In this document: in pieces, positions 1 through 11,154 of the stretch | Layout: every line of letters begins with the position of its first letter | How positions within the stretch are numbered: the first letter of the stretch is position 1 | Assembly (NCBI GenBank): GCA_037043015.1 | Contig: CM073321.1 | Coordinates: 32,528,101-32,592,100, forward strand | DNA length: 64,000 bases | Direction: 5' to 3' | Origin: Bryum argenteum | Taxonomy: Eukaryota; Streptophyta; Bryopsida; Bryales; Bryaceae | Position numbers and translations under genes: made by a program | Notes under the pieces: model-generated | Databases searched by the model: none | What the model was told of the DNA's origin: nothing | What the model saw: only the letters and a program-made list of their open reading frames with translations

Positions 1-1821
1 GATATGGAACTTACCATGGTGCGGAGCCATACCGCCTCTCGGGCCGCTTCGTGGAGTGCGATGAGCTCCTCGTGGTTTCTCGAGGTGGCTGTCACCGTCT
101 GCTTCACCGATCTCCACGAGATCGGTACTCCACATTTAAGGAAGATGTAACCGGTTTGAGACTTTCCATTAGTCTTATAGGTTTTGTACCCGGCGTCCGC
201 GTATCCGGTAATGTTTAGGTGGGCTGTTTTGTTGAAGTAGAGTCCCAAGTCCTGCGTGTCGCGGAGGTACTTGAGGAGGTGTTTGACGGCACTCCAATGG
301 CGTTGGCCCGGCTTCTTGCTGTGTCTTGCAAGAACGCTTGTGGCGAGTGCGATGTCGGGTCTCGTGTGTGTTGCTAAGTAGAGAAGAGCACCGACCGCGG
401 CAAGGTACTTCGTCTTGTCGACCTCGGCCTCCTCCTCGCAAGGTCGGTAGGGGTCGTCGCCGCTCTTGCTCCGGCCAATTATGGGTGCGGACACGGAGTT
501 GGCTTCGGCCATGTTGAAACTCTGAAGGAGTTTCTTAGTGTAGGTCTCCTTGTGTAGTAAAATACTACCGTCGACGCAATGATGGAGTTGGAGACCTAAA
601 CAGAAGGTTGTATGCCCAAGCAACTTCATTTCGAAGCGGGCGACAAGTAGTTGCTCAACTTGGAGACACATCTTTGGAGATCCAACAAGGTTAATATCGT
701 CAAAGTAAACGGCGAGAATGACAAACTCACTTTGCTCACTGCGAGCAAAGATGCACGGCAAACCTTGGTTACAAGTGAAGCCCTTCTCGGTGAGGAAGCG
801 GCAAAGGTGATGATACCAAGTCGGCCCGGCTTGCTTGAGCCTGTACAATGCCTTGCGCAAGCGAAGGCCATTGTGTCTCCCGGTTTGGGGTGCTAGAGTG
901 TTGTCCAGGAAGTGAGGTGGTGGTTTGATGAAAATCTCCTCATCAAGCTCACCATAGAGATACGCGGTTACAACATCAAGTAATTTCGTGGCCAAAGACA
1001 TCTGCACGGCTAAAGCAAGGAGATAGCGGAAGGATGAATAATCCATGACCGGGGAGTAGGTTTGATCAAAGTCTACTCCCGGTCTCTGGTTGAATCCCTG
1101 GGCACCGCATCTAATTTTGTATCGTGTTATGTGCCCTTGTTCATTCCGCTTTCTCGTAAAAACCAACTTATAACCGATGGGTTTGGACTCAAGGTCCGTA
1201 TGCAAAGTGCCAAACACTTTGGGTTTGCGAACTGATTGATACTCGGCCTTAAGGGCGAGTTTCCATTGTAGCCAATCCGGCCGCTGATGCGCTTGTTTGA
1301 GGGTGGTAGGATCGTGATCAAGGGATAACAACTTAGTCATTATAACTTCGACTTCTGGTTCTATGGGCGGTTGGACTTCCGAGTCCTCATGGGATTGGGT
1401 GTAGTGGCCTAGGTATGATCCCATCACCTCAACTGGGTGTGCGGACCCCGAAGGGAGGTTCAAATTCTCGAGTTGAGATAAGTGAGATTCGGCTGGTGGC
1501 TGCAGTGCTAGCTGTGAAGTAAGTTCAGCTGGCTGAGTTTCGAGGGGATTACTGCTGGCTGCTATTTTGGCCCGTTTGGCCGTGGGTGCCTTGGGCGCTT
1601 TGGGCGTCTTGGGCTGTTTTGGAATTTTGGGAGTTCTGGGTTCATGTGGAATCTTGGGCTCCTTCGTTGGCTTCATTCTGGGTGCTGGCTTGGGCTTGCG
1701 AGAGCCTGGGATGGGGTTACAGAGTATCTTGGGCCGGAATCAAAGCCATCTGGCACCCGGATTGCGAAACTCTGGAGTTGTAGCAACTTCTGGACCTCGG
1801 TCTCAGAAATGGCAGTTCTGG
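1..1821 (-). pseudogene. Copia B: RT/RNase H end of a decayed Ty1/copia polyprotein
   Basis: Minus-strand remnant of the reverse transcriptase and RNase H part of a Copia polyprotein. It follows, block by block, the better preserved second reading frame of Copia A (2183-3700), including the segment around 1130-1290 that encodes the start of the RT domain. Frameshifts and stops break it into short pieces, so it cannot be translated whole. It runs off the left edge, so its 3' LTR is outside the window. Its reading continues to the right at 7898, because Copia A is inserted in it. Host and insert are clearly related but diverged. Confidence 0.85.
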
Positions 1822-2099
1822 TGTTAGGAGCGGCCAAGCTCCGAAGCGAGAAAACACAGAAAATGGAAGAAGAGAAGAACCCGCGAATAGCGGGAGAAGA
1901 AGCTTATATTCGGAGAAAAGTAGGTACATGGTATCAATGCAAGTGGCGGCTCGGCCGCCCTACACAGATGCGGCACGTGGCCCAGGATCTCCGCATATCA
2001 AGCTACGTCACTGTGCTAACGGCCTCAACTGGATCTTCGGGATAAGGTAAACGGTGGAGTGCGGAAGCCGTCCCGGGAGATGCGAGGACTTCCACAACA
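1822..2099 (-). repeat. 3' LTR of Copia A
   Basis: 278-bp LTR beginning TGTTAGGAGC and ending TTCCACAACA on the plus strand, so it has the usual TG...CA ends. It matches the copy at 7620-7897 throughout. Confidence 0.95.
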
Positions 2100-2108
2100 C
2101 TCCTCCTC
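2100..2108 (-). promoter_or_regulatory. Polypurine tract of Copia A
   Basis: On the minus strand the bases immediately before the 3' LTR read GAGGAGGAG. This is the expected position and composition of the plus-strand primer. Confidence 0.75.
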
Positions 2109-2182
2109 GAACGAGGGAGACTCACTAAAAACTCCTCCCCGGAAGGTCTCGGGAGGAGAAAAGAGTTTCTCCCTGTTCGCAC

Positions 2183-3700
2183 CTAATTGGAAGTCTCGAG
2201 CTCTTGGAGTGTTCTCATGCCGGCGGCATGAACGAGCTGGCGGTGTTTGTAATCAGGAAGGGCCTTGGTTAACATGTCGGAAATGTTTCGGGCCGACTCT
2301 ATCTTGTGCACCTTCACCTGGTCGCTCTCGATCAAGTCCTGCATGTAGCCAAAGAGGGTCGGGCTGATGTGTTTAACTCTGTCCGCCTTGATGAAGCCTG
2401 CGCTGACTTGGGCAACGACTGCGGCGTTGTCCTCATAAATCGGTGTTGCTCCTGGAGTCTGTTGGAACCTGCACATCTCAGAAATCGAGCTCACCATGGT
2501 GCGGAGCCACACGGCTTCGCGTGCAGCCTCATGAAGTGCTATGAGTTCTGCATGATTTGTTGAAGTGGCCGTCACGGTCTGCTTCACTGAGCGCCACGAG
2601 ATGGGAGCTCCGCACTTGATGAAGATGTAGCCAGTCTGGGACTTGCCGCTCGTCTCATCGGTCTTGTAACCTGCATCAGCATAGCCAGATATGTACGAGT
2701 CGGCGGTCTTCGTGAAGTGAAGGCCTAAGTCTTCAGTGCCGCGGAGGTACTTGAGCAGATGCTTAACCGCGTTCCAGTGGCGTTGAGCTGGTTTCTTGCT
2801 GTGCCTAGCAAGAACACTCGTCGCGAAGGCAATGTCGGGGCGCGTATGCGTGGCAAGGTACAAGATGGCACCGACCGCGGCGAGGTACTTGGTCTTATCC
2901 ACCTCGTCCTCCTCCTCCTCGCAAGGTCGGTAGGGATCGTCGCCGGTCTTGCTGTGCCCTATCATTGGTGCGGACACTGAGTTCGAGTCCGCCATGTTGA
3001 AGCTCTTGAGAAGCTTCTTCGTGTATGTCTCTTGGTGCAAGAGAATGCTGCCATCGGGGCAGTGGTGAACCTGAAGTCCTAGGCAGAACGTCGTTCGCCC
3101 GAGAAGCTTCATCTCGAAGCGGGCTACGAGGAGTTGCTCAACTGTCTGGCACAAGTCTGGTGATCCAACGAGGTTTATGTCATCGACATAAACAGCTAAA
3201 ATGACAAACTCACCCTGTGTGGCCCGGGCGAAAATGCAAGGAAGTGCCTGGTTGCAGGTGAAGCCATTTTCAGTTAGAAAACGGCGGAGGTGATGGTACC
3301 ACGCCCTCCCGGCTTGCTTAAGCCCGTACAACGCCTTGCACAAGCGAAGGCCGTTGTACTTTCCCGCAATGGGTGTTGGAGTTGTGTCCAAGAACTGCGG
3401 CGGTGGCTTGATGAATATCTCCTCATCAAGCTCGCCGTAGAGGTAGGCGGTTACGACAGCAAGGAGCTTCGTGGTGAGAGTCATCTGCACAGCTAAAGCC
3501 AGGAGGAAACGAAAAGAAGAGCAATCCATGACCGGGGAGTAAGTCTGGTCAAAGTCTACTCCCGGTCTTTGATTAAAACCTTGGGCGACACATCGTATTT
3601 TGTATCGTGTCACTTGCCCATGCTCATTGCGTTTCCTTGTGAACACTAGCTTGTAACCGATTGGCTTAGTCTTGAGATCTGTTCGTAGGGAACCGAACAC
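2183..3700 (-). CDS. Copia A reverse transcriptase-RNase H frame
   Basis: 505 codons from the first ATG, but the homologous frame extends upstream to the frameshift near 3753, so this is the 3' half of one polyprotein and not a separate gene. The RT carries the catalytic YVDD motif (YVDDINLVG) and the Copia signature KARLVAQGF-like stretch near its start (KIRCVAQGFNQRPG). The RNase H portion includes SGYADAGYKTD and a histidine/glutamate-rich active region (NHAELIALHEAAREA). It ends 84 bp before the polypurine tract. Its role is to copy the element RNA into DNA. Confidence 0.95.
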   Translation of the reverse strand: MFGSLRTDLKTKPIGYKLVFTRKRNEHGQVTRYKIRCVAQGFNQRPGVDFDQTYSPVMDCSSFRFLLALAVQMTLTTKLLAVVTAYLYGELDEEIFIKPPPQFLDTTPTPIAGKYNGLRLCKALYGLKQAGRAWYHHLRRFLTENGFTCNQALPCIFARATQGEFVILAVYVDDINLVGSPDLCQTVEQLLVARFEMKLLGRTTFCLGLQVHHCPDGSILLHQETYTKKLLKSFNMADSNSVSAPMIGHSKTGDDPYRPCEEEEDEVDKTKYLAAVGAILYLATHTRPDIAFATSVLARHSKKPAQRHWNAVKHLLKYLRGTEDLGLHFTKTADSYISGYADAGYKTDETSGKSQTGYIFIKCGAPISWRSVKQTVTATSTNHAELIALHEAAREAVWLRTMVSSISEMCRFQQTPGATPIYEDNAAVVAQVSAGFIKADRVKHISPTLFGYMQDLIESDQVKVHKIESARNISDMLTKALPDYKHRQLVHAAGMRTLQELETSN

Positions 3701-3731
3701 CTCGCGCTTGCGGAGAGAGTGGTACTCGGCC

Positions 3732-6700
3732 TCAAGCGCGAGTTTCCACTGTGGGCCAATCTAGCCGCTTCTGTGCTTGTTCAAGAGTTAGAGGATAATT
3801 ATCGAGAGATGTTAGCTGGGTTACAAATGCTTCAACTTCGAGTTCTATGGATACTTGAACTTCGGGAGTGTGCTCCACTTCCGAGTTCCGATGGGATCGA
3901 GTGTAGTGGCCTTGGTGCGATCCCATCACCTCAACTGGGTGATTGGGCCCTAACATGAGGTTCAATTCCTCAGGTTGAGAAAAATGAAGCTCTTTAGGTG
4001 GTTGGGGCGCTAGCTGTGAAGGAGGATCAGTTAGTGTTTCGAGGGAACCACTACCATTAGTGACCTTGGCTCGTTTTGCTATGGGTGCCTTAGGTACCTT
4101 GGGTATCTTAGGTTGTTTTGAAGGTTTGGGGTTACTAGGACCTGGGATGTTGATTTCCTTGACTGGTTTCATTCCGGGTGTCGGTTTGGGATTTCCGGCG
4201 CCCGGGATGGGGTTACGCAAAATTCTGGGACCGGAGTCAAATCCATCTGGCACCTTACTAGCAATACTTTGAAGCTGAAGCAATTTCTGGACTTCAGTCT
4301 CAGAAATTGCGGTTCTAGGGTCTGGGTTCATTGTGAAACTCTGAGTGGCACAAAATAGAAGGGGCTTGTTCTCTCCTTGGTTAAGAACTGAAGGAAAGAC
4401 ATGTTCTATGAAGCGGCAATTCTCAAACCGGGCCTTATAAAGGGCCCCGGTTTTGGGGTCTAGATAACGGATAATACTTGGGCTATCAAAGCCCACGTAT
4501 ACACCTTCAACTCGATGGACACTAATTGTCTTGACTTGAGGTTCGGGTGCCGGTATGAATACTTGGCACCCGAAGACACGCAAGTGTCTCACATTTGGGG
4601 TTCGCCCCGAGATTAGTTCTAAGGGGGTTTGAGAATTGATTAGTGTAGGGCGGAATCTAAGTAATGTGGCGGCATGCAAGACTGCATGTCCCCACATAGT
4701 TGAAGGAAGATTAGCATGGATTAGTAATGGTCTGGTTACTAACTTTATCTTCTTAATGTAGGCCTCAGCAAGGCCGTTCTGTGCGTGTTCGTATGGAACC
4801 GCGTATGTTAGCGCAATTCCAGACGCCGCACAATAATCCTCAAAGGAATGCGAGCGGAACTCCATGGCGTTATCCATCGTCAAGGTTTTTATGGGTTTAT
4901 CTGGGAAGTGTGCTCTAAACTTAATGAGCATGGTTAGGAGTTTGGGAAACGCCATGTTACGGGTTGTTAACAAAGACACTTCGGCGTGGCTACCAGAGGC
5001 ATCTACGAGGACCAAGAAGTATGAGAACTGACCCGATTGAGGGTTGATCGGTCCACAAATATCCCCGTGTAGGCGCTCCAGCGGTTGTGGAAGTTCGGTG
5101 GGGAGCTTCCACTTTGTTGGGTGCTTGGAGTACTTGCCTTGGATGCAGGCAACGCAATCTGGCGCCTTGTCCGCATCGCTTGTGCTCAACGGGTGACCTT
5201 CGAGAATCGGCAACATCCGGCGGAGTATGGTGGTGCCGGGGTGACCGAATCTCCGATGCCAAAGTTGCGCCTTGGGCAACGCAGTGAAGTGGCTCTCCAG
5301 CTGGGTCGAGGTTGGCACCTTCACTTGAAGTGGGTAGAGTCCCGTCGTAGTCGCTCTCACTTCTATTGTGGCGCCCGTCTTAGTATGGAGTTTTAGCACC
5401 TCCGTGCCTTCATTATCTTCCACCGAGGTGGAGATATGGATCCCATTTTTGCGCAAATCCCGGTAGCTGATCAGGCTCCGGGGTGCGTCTGGGGCATACA
5501 TGGCCCGGTCACACACGAGGGGGAATCCCCCGGGCAATTCAATCATTGCCCGGCCCTCCCGGAACTTGAAGTTCCGGCTTCCGGCGATAGTGAGTACCTT
5601 GCACTCTTGCCAGGGTCCGCGCATACATGAGGACTCGAAGAAGACTGGACTTCTCAGAATAGTGTGAGTGGATGCACTATCAAGCAGTGCAACACTCGGA
5701 TCTGACACGATATCGGGACTCACTTGTGTCATATAGTTCTCTAAGTCGACATTGCTAAAGGAGGGAGCATCGAGGGTGTGCACTTCCCTCTTTTCCTCCT
5801 TTAGTTTGCGTAATTCCTGGTACATATCGACGAAGTAAGGTGCGGTGCGACATTCCCCGGCAAAGTGCCCGTGACGCCCGCACTTATGACACGGACCGGG
5901 ACCGTGATCAGACTTCGATGACCTACTGGACTGGCCATCCCTCTCATACTGAGAGTTTGGCCTCGAGTCATGTGAGTACCTCTGGGTTGAGTCACAATCA
6001 CGGTTGTCACTCCGGTGGCCGTCCCTGCGGTTGTCACGATAATAGTTTCGATAGTGCTCACCTCGGGAGTCACGACCTCGGCCTCCTCCTCGACCGCCGT
6101 GTCCGCGCGGATTGCGCTTCGCGGCCTCCGTGCTGTGGGCCTCGCGATCAATGGTAGTCGTGGCGGCGACGCTAACTGGTACTGGCACGGAGGTAACCGT
6201 AGGCTGTGGCGTCGGTGTTGGCTCGGTACTGTGAATCTCACGGGCGGGGCGGGACTCCGCATTCTTGAGCAAGATCACCTGCTGCTTCTCAGCCATTAGT
6301 AAGTAGGACATGAGTTCGGAGTGTGTTGCGAACCTCATGTTCCTATATTGCTGTGACAGGATCGCAGTTGCCGGCGGGAACGTGGAGAGAGTCTTGTCAA
6401 TGAGCTCCGCATCAGTGACACGATCTCCACACATCCGGAGTTGCGCGGCAATTCGGTGAAGTTCGGCGTTGAATCCCTGCATGTTAGGGAAGTCCAAGAC
6501 GCGTAGGTTCATCCATTCACTACGAGCTTGTGGAAGTAGTAAGCTCGTACCGTGACGGAAGCGTTCTTGGAGTTGTTGCCAGATGTCCGCAGGGTCCTGA
6601 CACTCGATGTATTGTTGGCGAAGTGAAGGGTCAAGATGGCGTTTGATGATCATTAGCGCCTGGTATCGCCATGCCGTAGTCATCTCGGCTGCTGTGGCTC

Positions 6701-6854
6701 GATCCAGCGCACCATCTAACTCCTCCGCGCATAGGTACGTCGTGATGTCGCTGTTCCATTCGAGGAAGTTTGTGCCTTCCGGTGCAAGCGGGTCAAACAT
6801 TAGTGTTTGCGTTCGTGTCTCGCAAATGGTCGCCATGATCACTGGGTTGAGCAT
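3732..6854 (-). CDS. Copia A gag-protease-integrase frame
   Basis: 1040 codons. In order: a UBN2-type gag; a CCHC zinc knuckle (CHKCGRHGHFAGEC); an aspartic protease with LLDSASTHTIL (DSA where most Copia have DSG or DTG); and an integrase with an HHCC finger and a DDE core (HGDICGP, TMDNAMEF, NGLAEAYIK). A proline- and lysine-rich spacer follows. The reading stops at about 3732 because of one extra base in the run at 3753-3755. The Copia B copy lacks that base and reads straight into RT. The likeliest start is the second ATG (MATICETRTQ, at 6836); a first ATG lies six codons upstream. There is no sign of expression either way. Confidence 0.93.
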   Translation of the reverse strand: MLNPVIMATICETRTQTLMFDPLAPEGTNFLEWNSDITTYLCAEELDGALDRATAAEMTTAWRYQALMIIKRHLDPSLRQQYIECQDPADIWQQLQERFRHGTSLLLPQARSEWMNLRVLDFPNMQGFNAELHRIAAQLRMCGDRVTDAELIDKTLSTFPPATAILSQQYRNMRFATHSELMSYLLMAEKQQVILLKNAESRPAREIHSTEPTPTPQPTVTSVPVPVSVAATTTIDREAHSTEAAKRNPRGHGGRGGGRGRDSRGEHYRNYYRDNRRDGHRSDNRDCDSTQRYSHDSRPNSQYERDGQSSRSSKSDHGPGPCHKCGRHGHFAGECRTAPYFVDMYQELRKLKEEKREVHTLDAPSFSNVDLENYMTQVSPDIVSDPSVALLDSASTHTILRSPVFFESSCMRGPWQECKVLTIAGSRNFKFREGRAMIELPGGFPLVCDRAMYAPDAPRSLISYRDLRKNGIHISTSVEDNEGTEVLKLHTKTGATIEVRATTTGLYPLQVKVPTSTQLESHFTALPKAQLWHRRFGHPGTTILRRMLPILEGHPLSTSDADKAPDCVACIQGKYSKHPTKWKLPTELPQPLERLHGDICGPINPQSGQFSYFLVLVDASGSHAEVSLLTTRNMAFPKLLTMLIKFRAHFPDKPIKTLTMDNAMEFRSHSFEDYCAASGIALTYAVPYEHAQNGLAEAYIKKIKLVTRPLLIHANLPSTMWGHAVLHAATLLRFRPTLINSQTPLELISGRTPNVRHLRVFGCQVFIPAPEPQVKTISVHRVEGVYVGFDSPSIIRYLDPKTGALYKARFENCRFIEHVFPSVLNQGENKPLLFCATQSFTMNPDPRTAISETEVQKLLQLQSIASKVPDGFDSGPRILRNPIPGAGNPKPTPGMKPVKEINIPGPSNPKPSKQPKIPKVPKAPIAKRAKVTNGSGSLETLTDPPSQLAPQPPKELHFSQPEELNLMLGPNHPVEVMGSHQGHYTRSHRNSEVEHTPEVQVSIELEVEAFVTQLTSLDNYPLTLEQAQKRLDWPTVETRA

Positions 6855-7606
6855 GAAGATGGTGACGTTGCGGTGTGAGTTGATGGTCGCGGCACTCCAG
6901 GACTGTCGAGGCTATCAGTGAAATGCCGGTTCTGGGAGCGACAAGCTTTGGGCTGGGATGTGGAGTTTCGGTCCTGTCAAGAAAAACCAACGATGAGAAA
7001 ATCGTTTTGAAATGCCGAAGTTCAGGCCCGGATGGAGTAACGGCACTTCCGGGAGTATCGGAGTTGATCACTCGGGCCGCTGCTGTCAGCGCCGTGTCTG
7101 TGGTGTTGCGACTTGAGCTGCTACTGCGATCAGAAAATCGGTGTCTCCGTGGTGTGACGGCGTGTCAACTTGCTGCAGAGGCGGTGCAGGTTGTAGCTGC
7201 GAGGTCGGAGCAGCTCGATGACTGCCGTGGCTGGGCAGCTTGCTGGTTTCCGGTGGCGACTCGAATACAGCTAGTCGGCTCAGATTCAGCCTGGACAAAT
7301 ACTTGTCTAACCGGACATAAGCGGGTCGGTCCTCACGAGGAATTTTCGGTCAAAAGGAGCAGATTATGAACGACAAGGAAGCAGAGCGGTGAGAGGGAAG
7401 TAGATGCGGTGGCTGGAATGTGGAGCGTCGGTGCTTGCACGGTTGCAACGGCGCGATCTATTCAACGACGGCTAGACTTCCGGCTTGTGTCTACAGTACG
7501 TACTTGTCTGGATTCGCAGCATGCGGCATTGTGAAGGACATGCTGTCTCGACGAAAGGACATAATCGGTGACCAAAGATACTAGCTCGGTGAAAAAAAAT
7601 TAGTAG
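6855..7606 (-). other. Untranslated leader of Copia A
   Basis: About 750 bp between the primer-binding site and the gag start, without a convincing reading frame. Long leaders are usual in LTR elements and hold packaging signals, but I can identify no specific motif. Confidence 0.6.
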
Positions 7607-7619
7607 CGTGCTGATAACG
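7607..7619 (-). promoter_or_regulatory. Primer-binding site of Copia A (anticodon-arm type)
   Basis: On the minus strand CGTTATCAGCACG starts directly after the LTR. It does not begin with the TGG complementary to a tRNA 3' end. It is complementary to the anticodon arm of the conserved eukaryotic tRNA-Ile (CGUGCU-N-AUAACG) as I remember it, with C opposite position 34, which is inosine in that tRNA. The same core follows the LTRs of Copia B and Copia C. Confidence 0.7.
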
Positions 7620-7897
7620 TGTTAGGAGCGGCCAAGCTCCGAAGCGAGAAAACACAGAAAATGGAAGAAGAGAAGAACCCGCGAATAGCGGGAGAAGAAG
7701 CTTATATTCGGAGAAAAGTAGGTACATGGTATCAATGCAAGTGGCGGCTCGGCCGCCCTACACAGATGCGGCACGTGGCCCAGGATCTCCGCATATCAAG
7801 CTACGTCACTGTGCTAACGGCCTCAACTGGATCTTCGGGATAAGGTAAACGGTGGAGTGCGGAAGCCGTCCCGGGAGATGCGAGGACTTCCACAACA
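7620..7897 (-). repeat. 5' LTR of Copia A
   Basis: 278-bp LTR matching 1822-2099 base for base as far as I could compare. It is the promoter-bearing copy for the minus-strand element. Confidence 0.95.
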
Positions 7898-10239
7898 TCT
7901 GGGATCGGGGTTCATAGTGAAGCTTTGAGTGGCCTGGATATGAGTGGTTTGTTTTCTCCTTGGTGGAAAACCGAGGAGAAAACATGCTCTAAGAACTGAC
8001 ATTTTTAAAACCGTGCTTTGTGAAGGGCACCGGTTTTCGGGTCTAAGTATTGTATGATACTTGGACTATCAAAGCCCACGTAAACACCCTCAATTCGGTG
8101 GACACTAATGGTCTTGACTTGAGGTTCGGGTGCCGGTATGAATACCTGGCACCCGAATACGCGCAAGTGTCGAACATTTGAGGTCCTTCCTGAAATCAAC
8201 TCTAATGGCGTTTGTGAGTTGATGAGCGTTGGCCTGAACCTTAGCAACGTGGCGGCCTCTAAGACTGCATGTCCCTACATCGTGATGGGAAGGTTTGCAT
8301 GTATAAGTAAAGGTCTTGTGACTAACTGGACCTTCTTGATATATGCCTCGGCTAGTCCATTTTGCGCATGCTCGTACGGGACCGCATACGTGAGTGCAAT
8401 CCTGGACGCAGTGCAATAATCTTCGAATGAGTGGGATCTAAATTCCATGGCGTTAATCATCCTTAAAGTCTTTATTTGTTTAACGGGAAAATGGGCTCTA
8501 AACTTCATAAGCATTGCTAACAGTTTGGGAAATGCCATGTTGCGAGTTGTTAACAAGGACACCTCTGCGTGACTACCAGAAGCATCGACTAAAACTAAGA
8601 AATAAGAGAACTGACCCGATTGAGGGTTGATGGGGCCACAAATGTCGTCGTGTAGACGCTCCAGCGGTTGTGGGAGTTTGGTGGGGAGCTTCGACTTTGC
8701 TAGATGCTTCGAATACTTGCCTTGGATGCAAGCAATGCAATCTGGTGCCTTGTCAGCGTCACTGGTGCTCAACGGATGGCCCTCAAGTATCGGCAGCATT
8801 TGACGGAGGATGGTGGCGCCGGGATGGCCTAGCTTTCGGTCCCAAAGTTGCGCACAGCGCGGTGAAGTAACACTCGAGCAGTGTTGAAGGTGATGCCTTC
8901 ACTTGGATCGGGTAGAACCCTGTTCTGGTTGCACTCAGTGCGATTGGCGCGTCGGTTTGAGGTTGAAGCTTGAGCACCTCCGTCCTGTCATCATTATCTT
9001 CCATGGAAGTGGAGATATGGATCCCATTCTTTCGCAGATCCCGGTAGCTGATCAGGCTCTGGGGTGCGTCACGGGCACACATGGCCAGTTCACATACGAG
9101 GGGGAATCCCCCGGGCAATTCAATCATTGCCCGACCCTCCCGGAACATGAAGTTCCGGCTTCTGACAATGGTATGAACCTTACACTCTTGTCAGGGTCCG
9201 CGCATGCATGAAGACTCGTAGAAACTTGGACTCTTTAAAATGGTGTGGGTAGATGCACTATTGAGCAGTTCGACTCCTAGATTTGACACAATGTCTGGAC
9301 TAAGTTGTGTCATGTGATTTTTACGGTCTATGTTGGTGAAAGAGGGTGCATCGAGGGTGTGCACCTCCCTCTTCTCCTCCTTCAATTTGAGCAACTCTTG
9401 ATACATATCAACGAAGTATGGTGCGGTACGACATTCCCAGGCAAAGTGCTCGTGACGCCCGCACTTGTGACAAGGACCAGGACCATGGTCAGACTTGGAC
9501 GATCGGCTGGACTAGCCGTGTTTCTCATAACGAGAGTCTGACTGGGTGTCGTTTGAGTACCTGTGAGTCGAATTTCCATCCCGATCGCGGTGGTCATTTC
9601 GATCGCGGTAGCTGTTCCTGCGATTGTCACGATGGTAATTGCAAGAGTTCTCACCTCTGTTGTCTCGGCCGCGGCCGCCTCCTTGGTCTCGTAACCCGCG
9701 CGGATATCTTTTCGCAGCCTCCGTGCTGTGAATTTTACAATCGTAATTTGTCGTTGTAGTAGCGAACGTTGCTGCCGGCGCGGGAGTGGCTGTAGGCTGG
9801 GTTATCGGTGCTGGCTCCATATTGTGCACTTTACGGGCCGGCCGGGCTTCGGCATTTTTGAGCAAGATTACTTGTTGTTTTACGGCCATCAGCAAGTAGG
9901 ACATCAACTCCGAGTGAGTAGCAAACCTCATGTTCCCGTACTGTTGGGACAATATTGCGGTTGCCGGCGGAAATGTTTACCTGCGGTTGTCTACGGTGTT
10001 TTGACTATGACTGTGTTTTACGGAAAAGAAGTTTGGTGGACGGCAAGGAGATGTAAAGGATGCGGCGCCTGTCTATCAGTGCTGTGGAAGGCGGTTGGAC
10101 TTCTCGTAGGGCTGTAGACTCACCAACTAACTGGATCTACGGCATTGCATTAGTGTGGATCATCGCTCAGACGTGGAAAAGTTCGATCGAAAAACGAGCA
10201 AAAGCTTGGCAAAGAATTTTCGCAAAGGTGCTGATAACG
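7898..10239 (-). pseudogene. Copia B: gag, protease and integrase remnant
   Basis: Right-hand continuation of the element interrupted by Copia A. Integrase pieces lie at about 8005-8799 (GLAEAYIKK, HDDICGP), protease and the gag-protease link at 8783-9406, and the gag C-terminus with MSYLLMA and zinc-knuckle region at about 9418-9952. Many frameshifts and stops are present. At about 9978 the gag sequence jumps directly into leader-like sequence, so most of the gag N-terminus has been deleted. Orientation and order match Copia A. Confidence 0.88.
10228..10239 (-). promoter_or_regulatory. Primer-binding site of Copia B
   Basis: On the minus strand CGTTATCAGCAC directly follows the LTR end. It is the same core as in Copia A and C although the three LTRs are unalike. 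Confidence 0.65.
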
Positions 10240-10513
10240 TGTTGAGAGCTCGACAAGAGCTCGGAGAGACAGAGAATGCAAGGGAGAAGAAGAGCGCCCC
10301 AAAAGCGGGGATCGCAACTTGAGTAGAGAGAGTGGGTGGTTACAATCAAGAGGGAACGGCGGCTCGGCTGCCATGCATTCAATGCACGAGCGTACCACGA
10401 TCTCCTCTATCTACGACATTAAAGGCAGCTAACGACTCTAACGGTTTGAGTGGGGATAAGACGGAAAGTGGGTGAGTGGTCACCCGGGAGTTCCGCCGGG
10501 CGCCTTTAGAACA
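10240..10513 (-). repeat. 5' LTR of Copia B
   Basis: 274-bp block beginning TGTTGAGAGC and ending TTTAGAACA on the plus strand, with TG...CA ends and next to the primer-binding site. Its partner LTR lies left of the window, so the right boundary is inferred from the CA end and from the length of the Copia A LTR. Candidate flanking duplication: ATATG at 10514-10518. Confidence 0.75.
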
Positions 10514-11150
10514 ATATGTATATCAAATCTCATGTTCAAATTTCTTAATAATTATCAGATCATAATGTTTAAAGTAAATGTTAAGTTTTTTCTCTTATAG
10601 TTGAATGAATAACAAGTCTTTTTAAGTGCCCAAAAAACCATTGTTGGTGGAAAATTGGACTTGTGGCTCGTTACACCTTACTACCTTTTGTATATGTGAT
10701 GAAAACAAAATGTAAAGAAAAGTAAAATCTCAATTTTTGGGAAATTTTTGAAGTTCTTGGAATTAAATAGATCTTGGGAAGAAATCAACTTACACCTCAA
10801 TTCGGGCGGTTCTGGGCAAGTTTCAAATAGTGCTTTTAAAATATAACTGTTAATATCTCCTAAAGTACGAGAAATTTTAAAGCGTCAAATGACCTTCTAG
10901 AGAGGTATAAAAAATAATTCTAACATGTAAAAGAATTCTACTTTGTGCGACCTACAAATAGTAAGTTCGAGGCTCACAATATTCCAAAAGACCAAAATAT
11001 GGACATAGTCAACTTTAGAAGTTGAAACTAATTCATATACATCATAAAATCTAGCTTTTAAATAAATCTAAGGATAAAATTCTATATATATATATAAGAG
11101 AATTGGGTCCGTCGGATGGCCATCCTTCCTACCTACCAATGAACTCAACC
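10514..11150. other. AT-rich flank, no gene seen
   Basis: AT-rich DNA with no reading frame of note and no recognisable element. It is probably the older sequence into which Copia B inserted. Confidence 0.5.
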
Positions 11151-11154
11151 ACGG

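Larger units (their letters stand above)
1822..7897 (-). mobile_element. Copia A, young near-complete Ty1/copia retrotransposon
   Basis: A 6.08-kb LTR retrotransposon on the minus strand, inserted in Copia B. Both LTRs are 278 bp and looked identical when read side by side. The 5-bp target duplication TCTGG is perfect (1817-1821 and 7898-7902). A primer-binding site abuts the 5' LTR and a purine tract abuts the 3' LTR. The order gag, protease, integrase, RT, RNase H is that of Ty1/copia elements. The coding region is open apart from one base that breaks it into two frames near 3753. Identical LTRs mean recent insertion. Confidence 0.95.
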
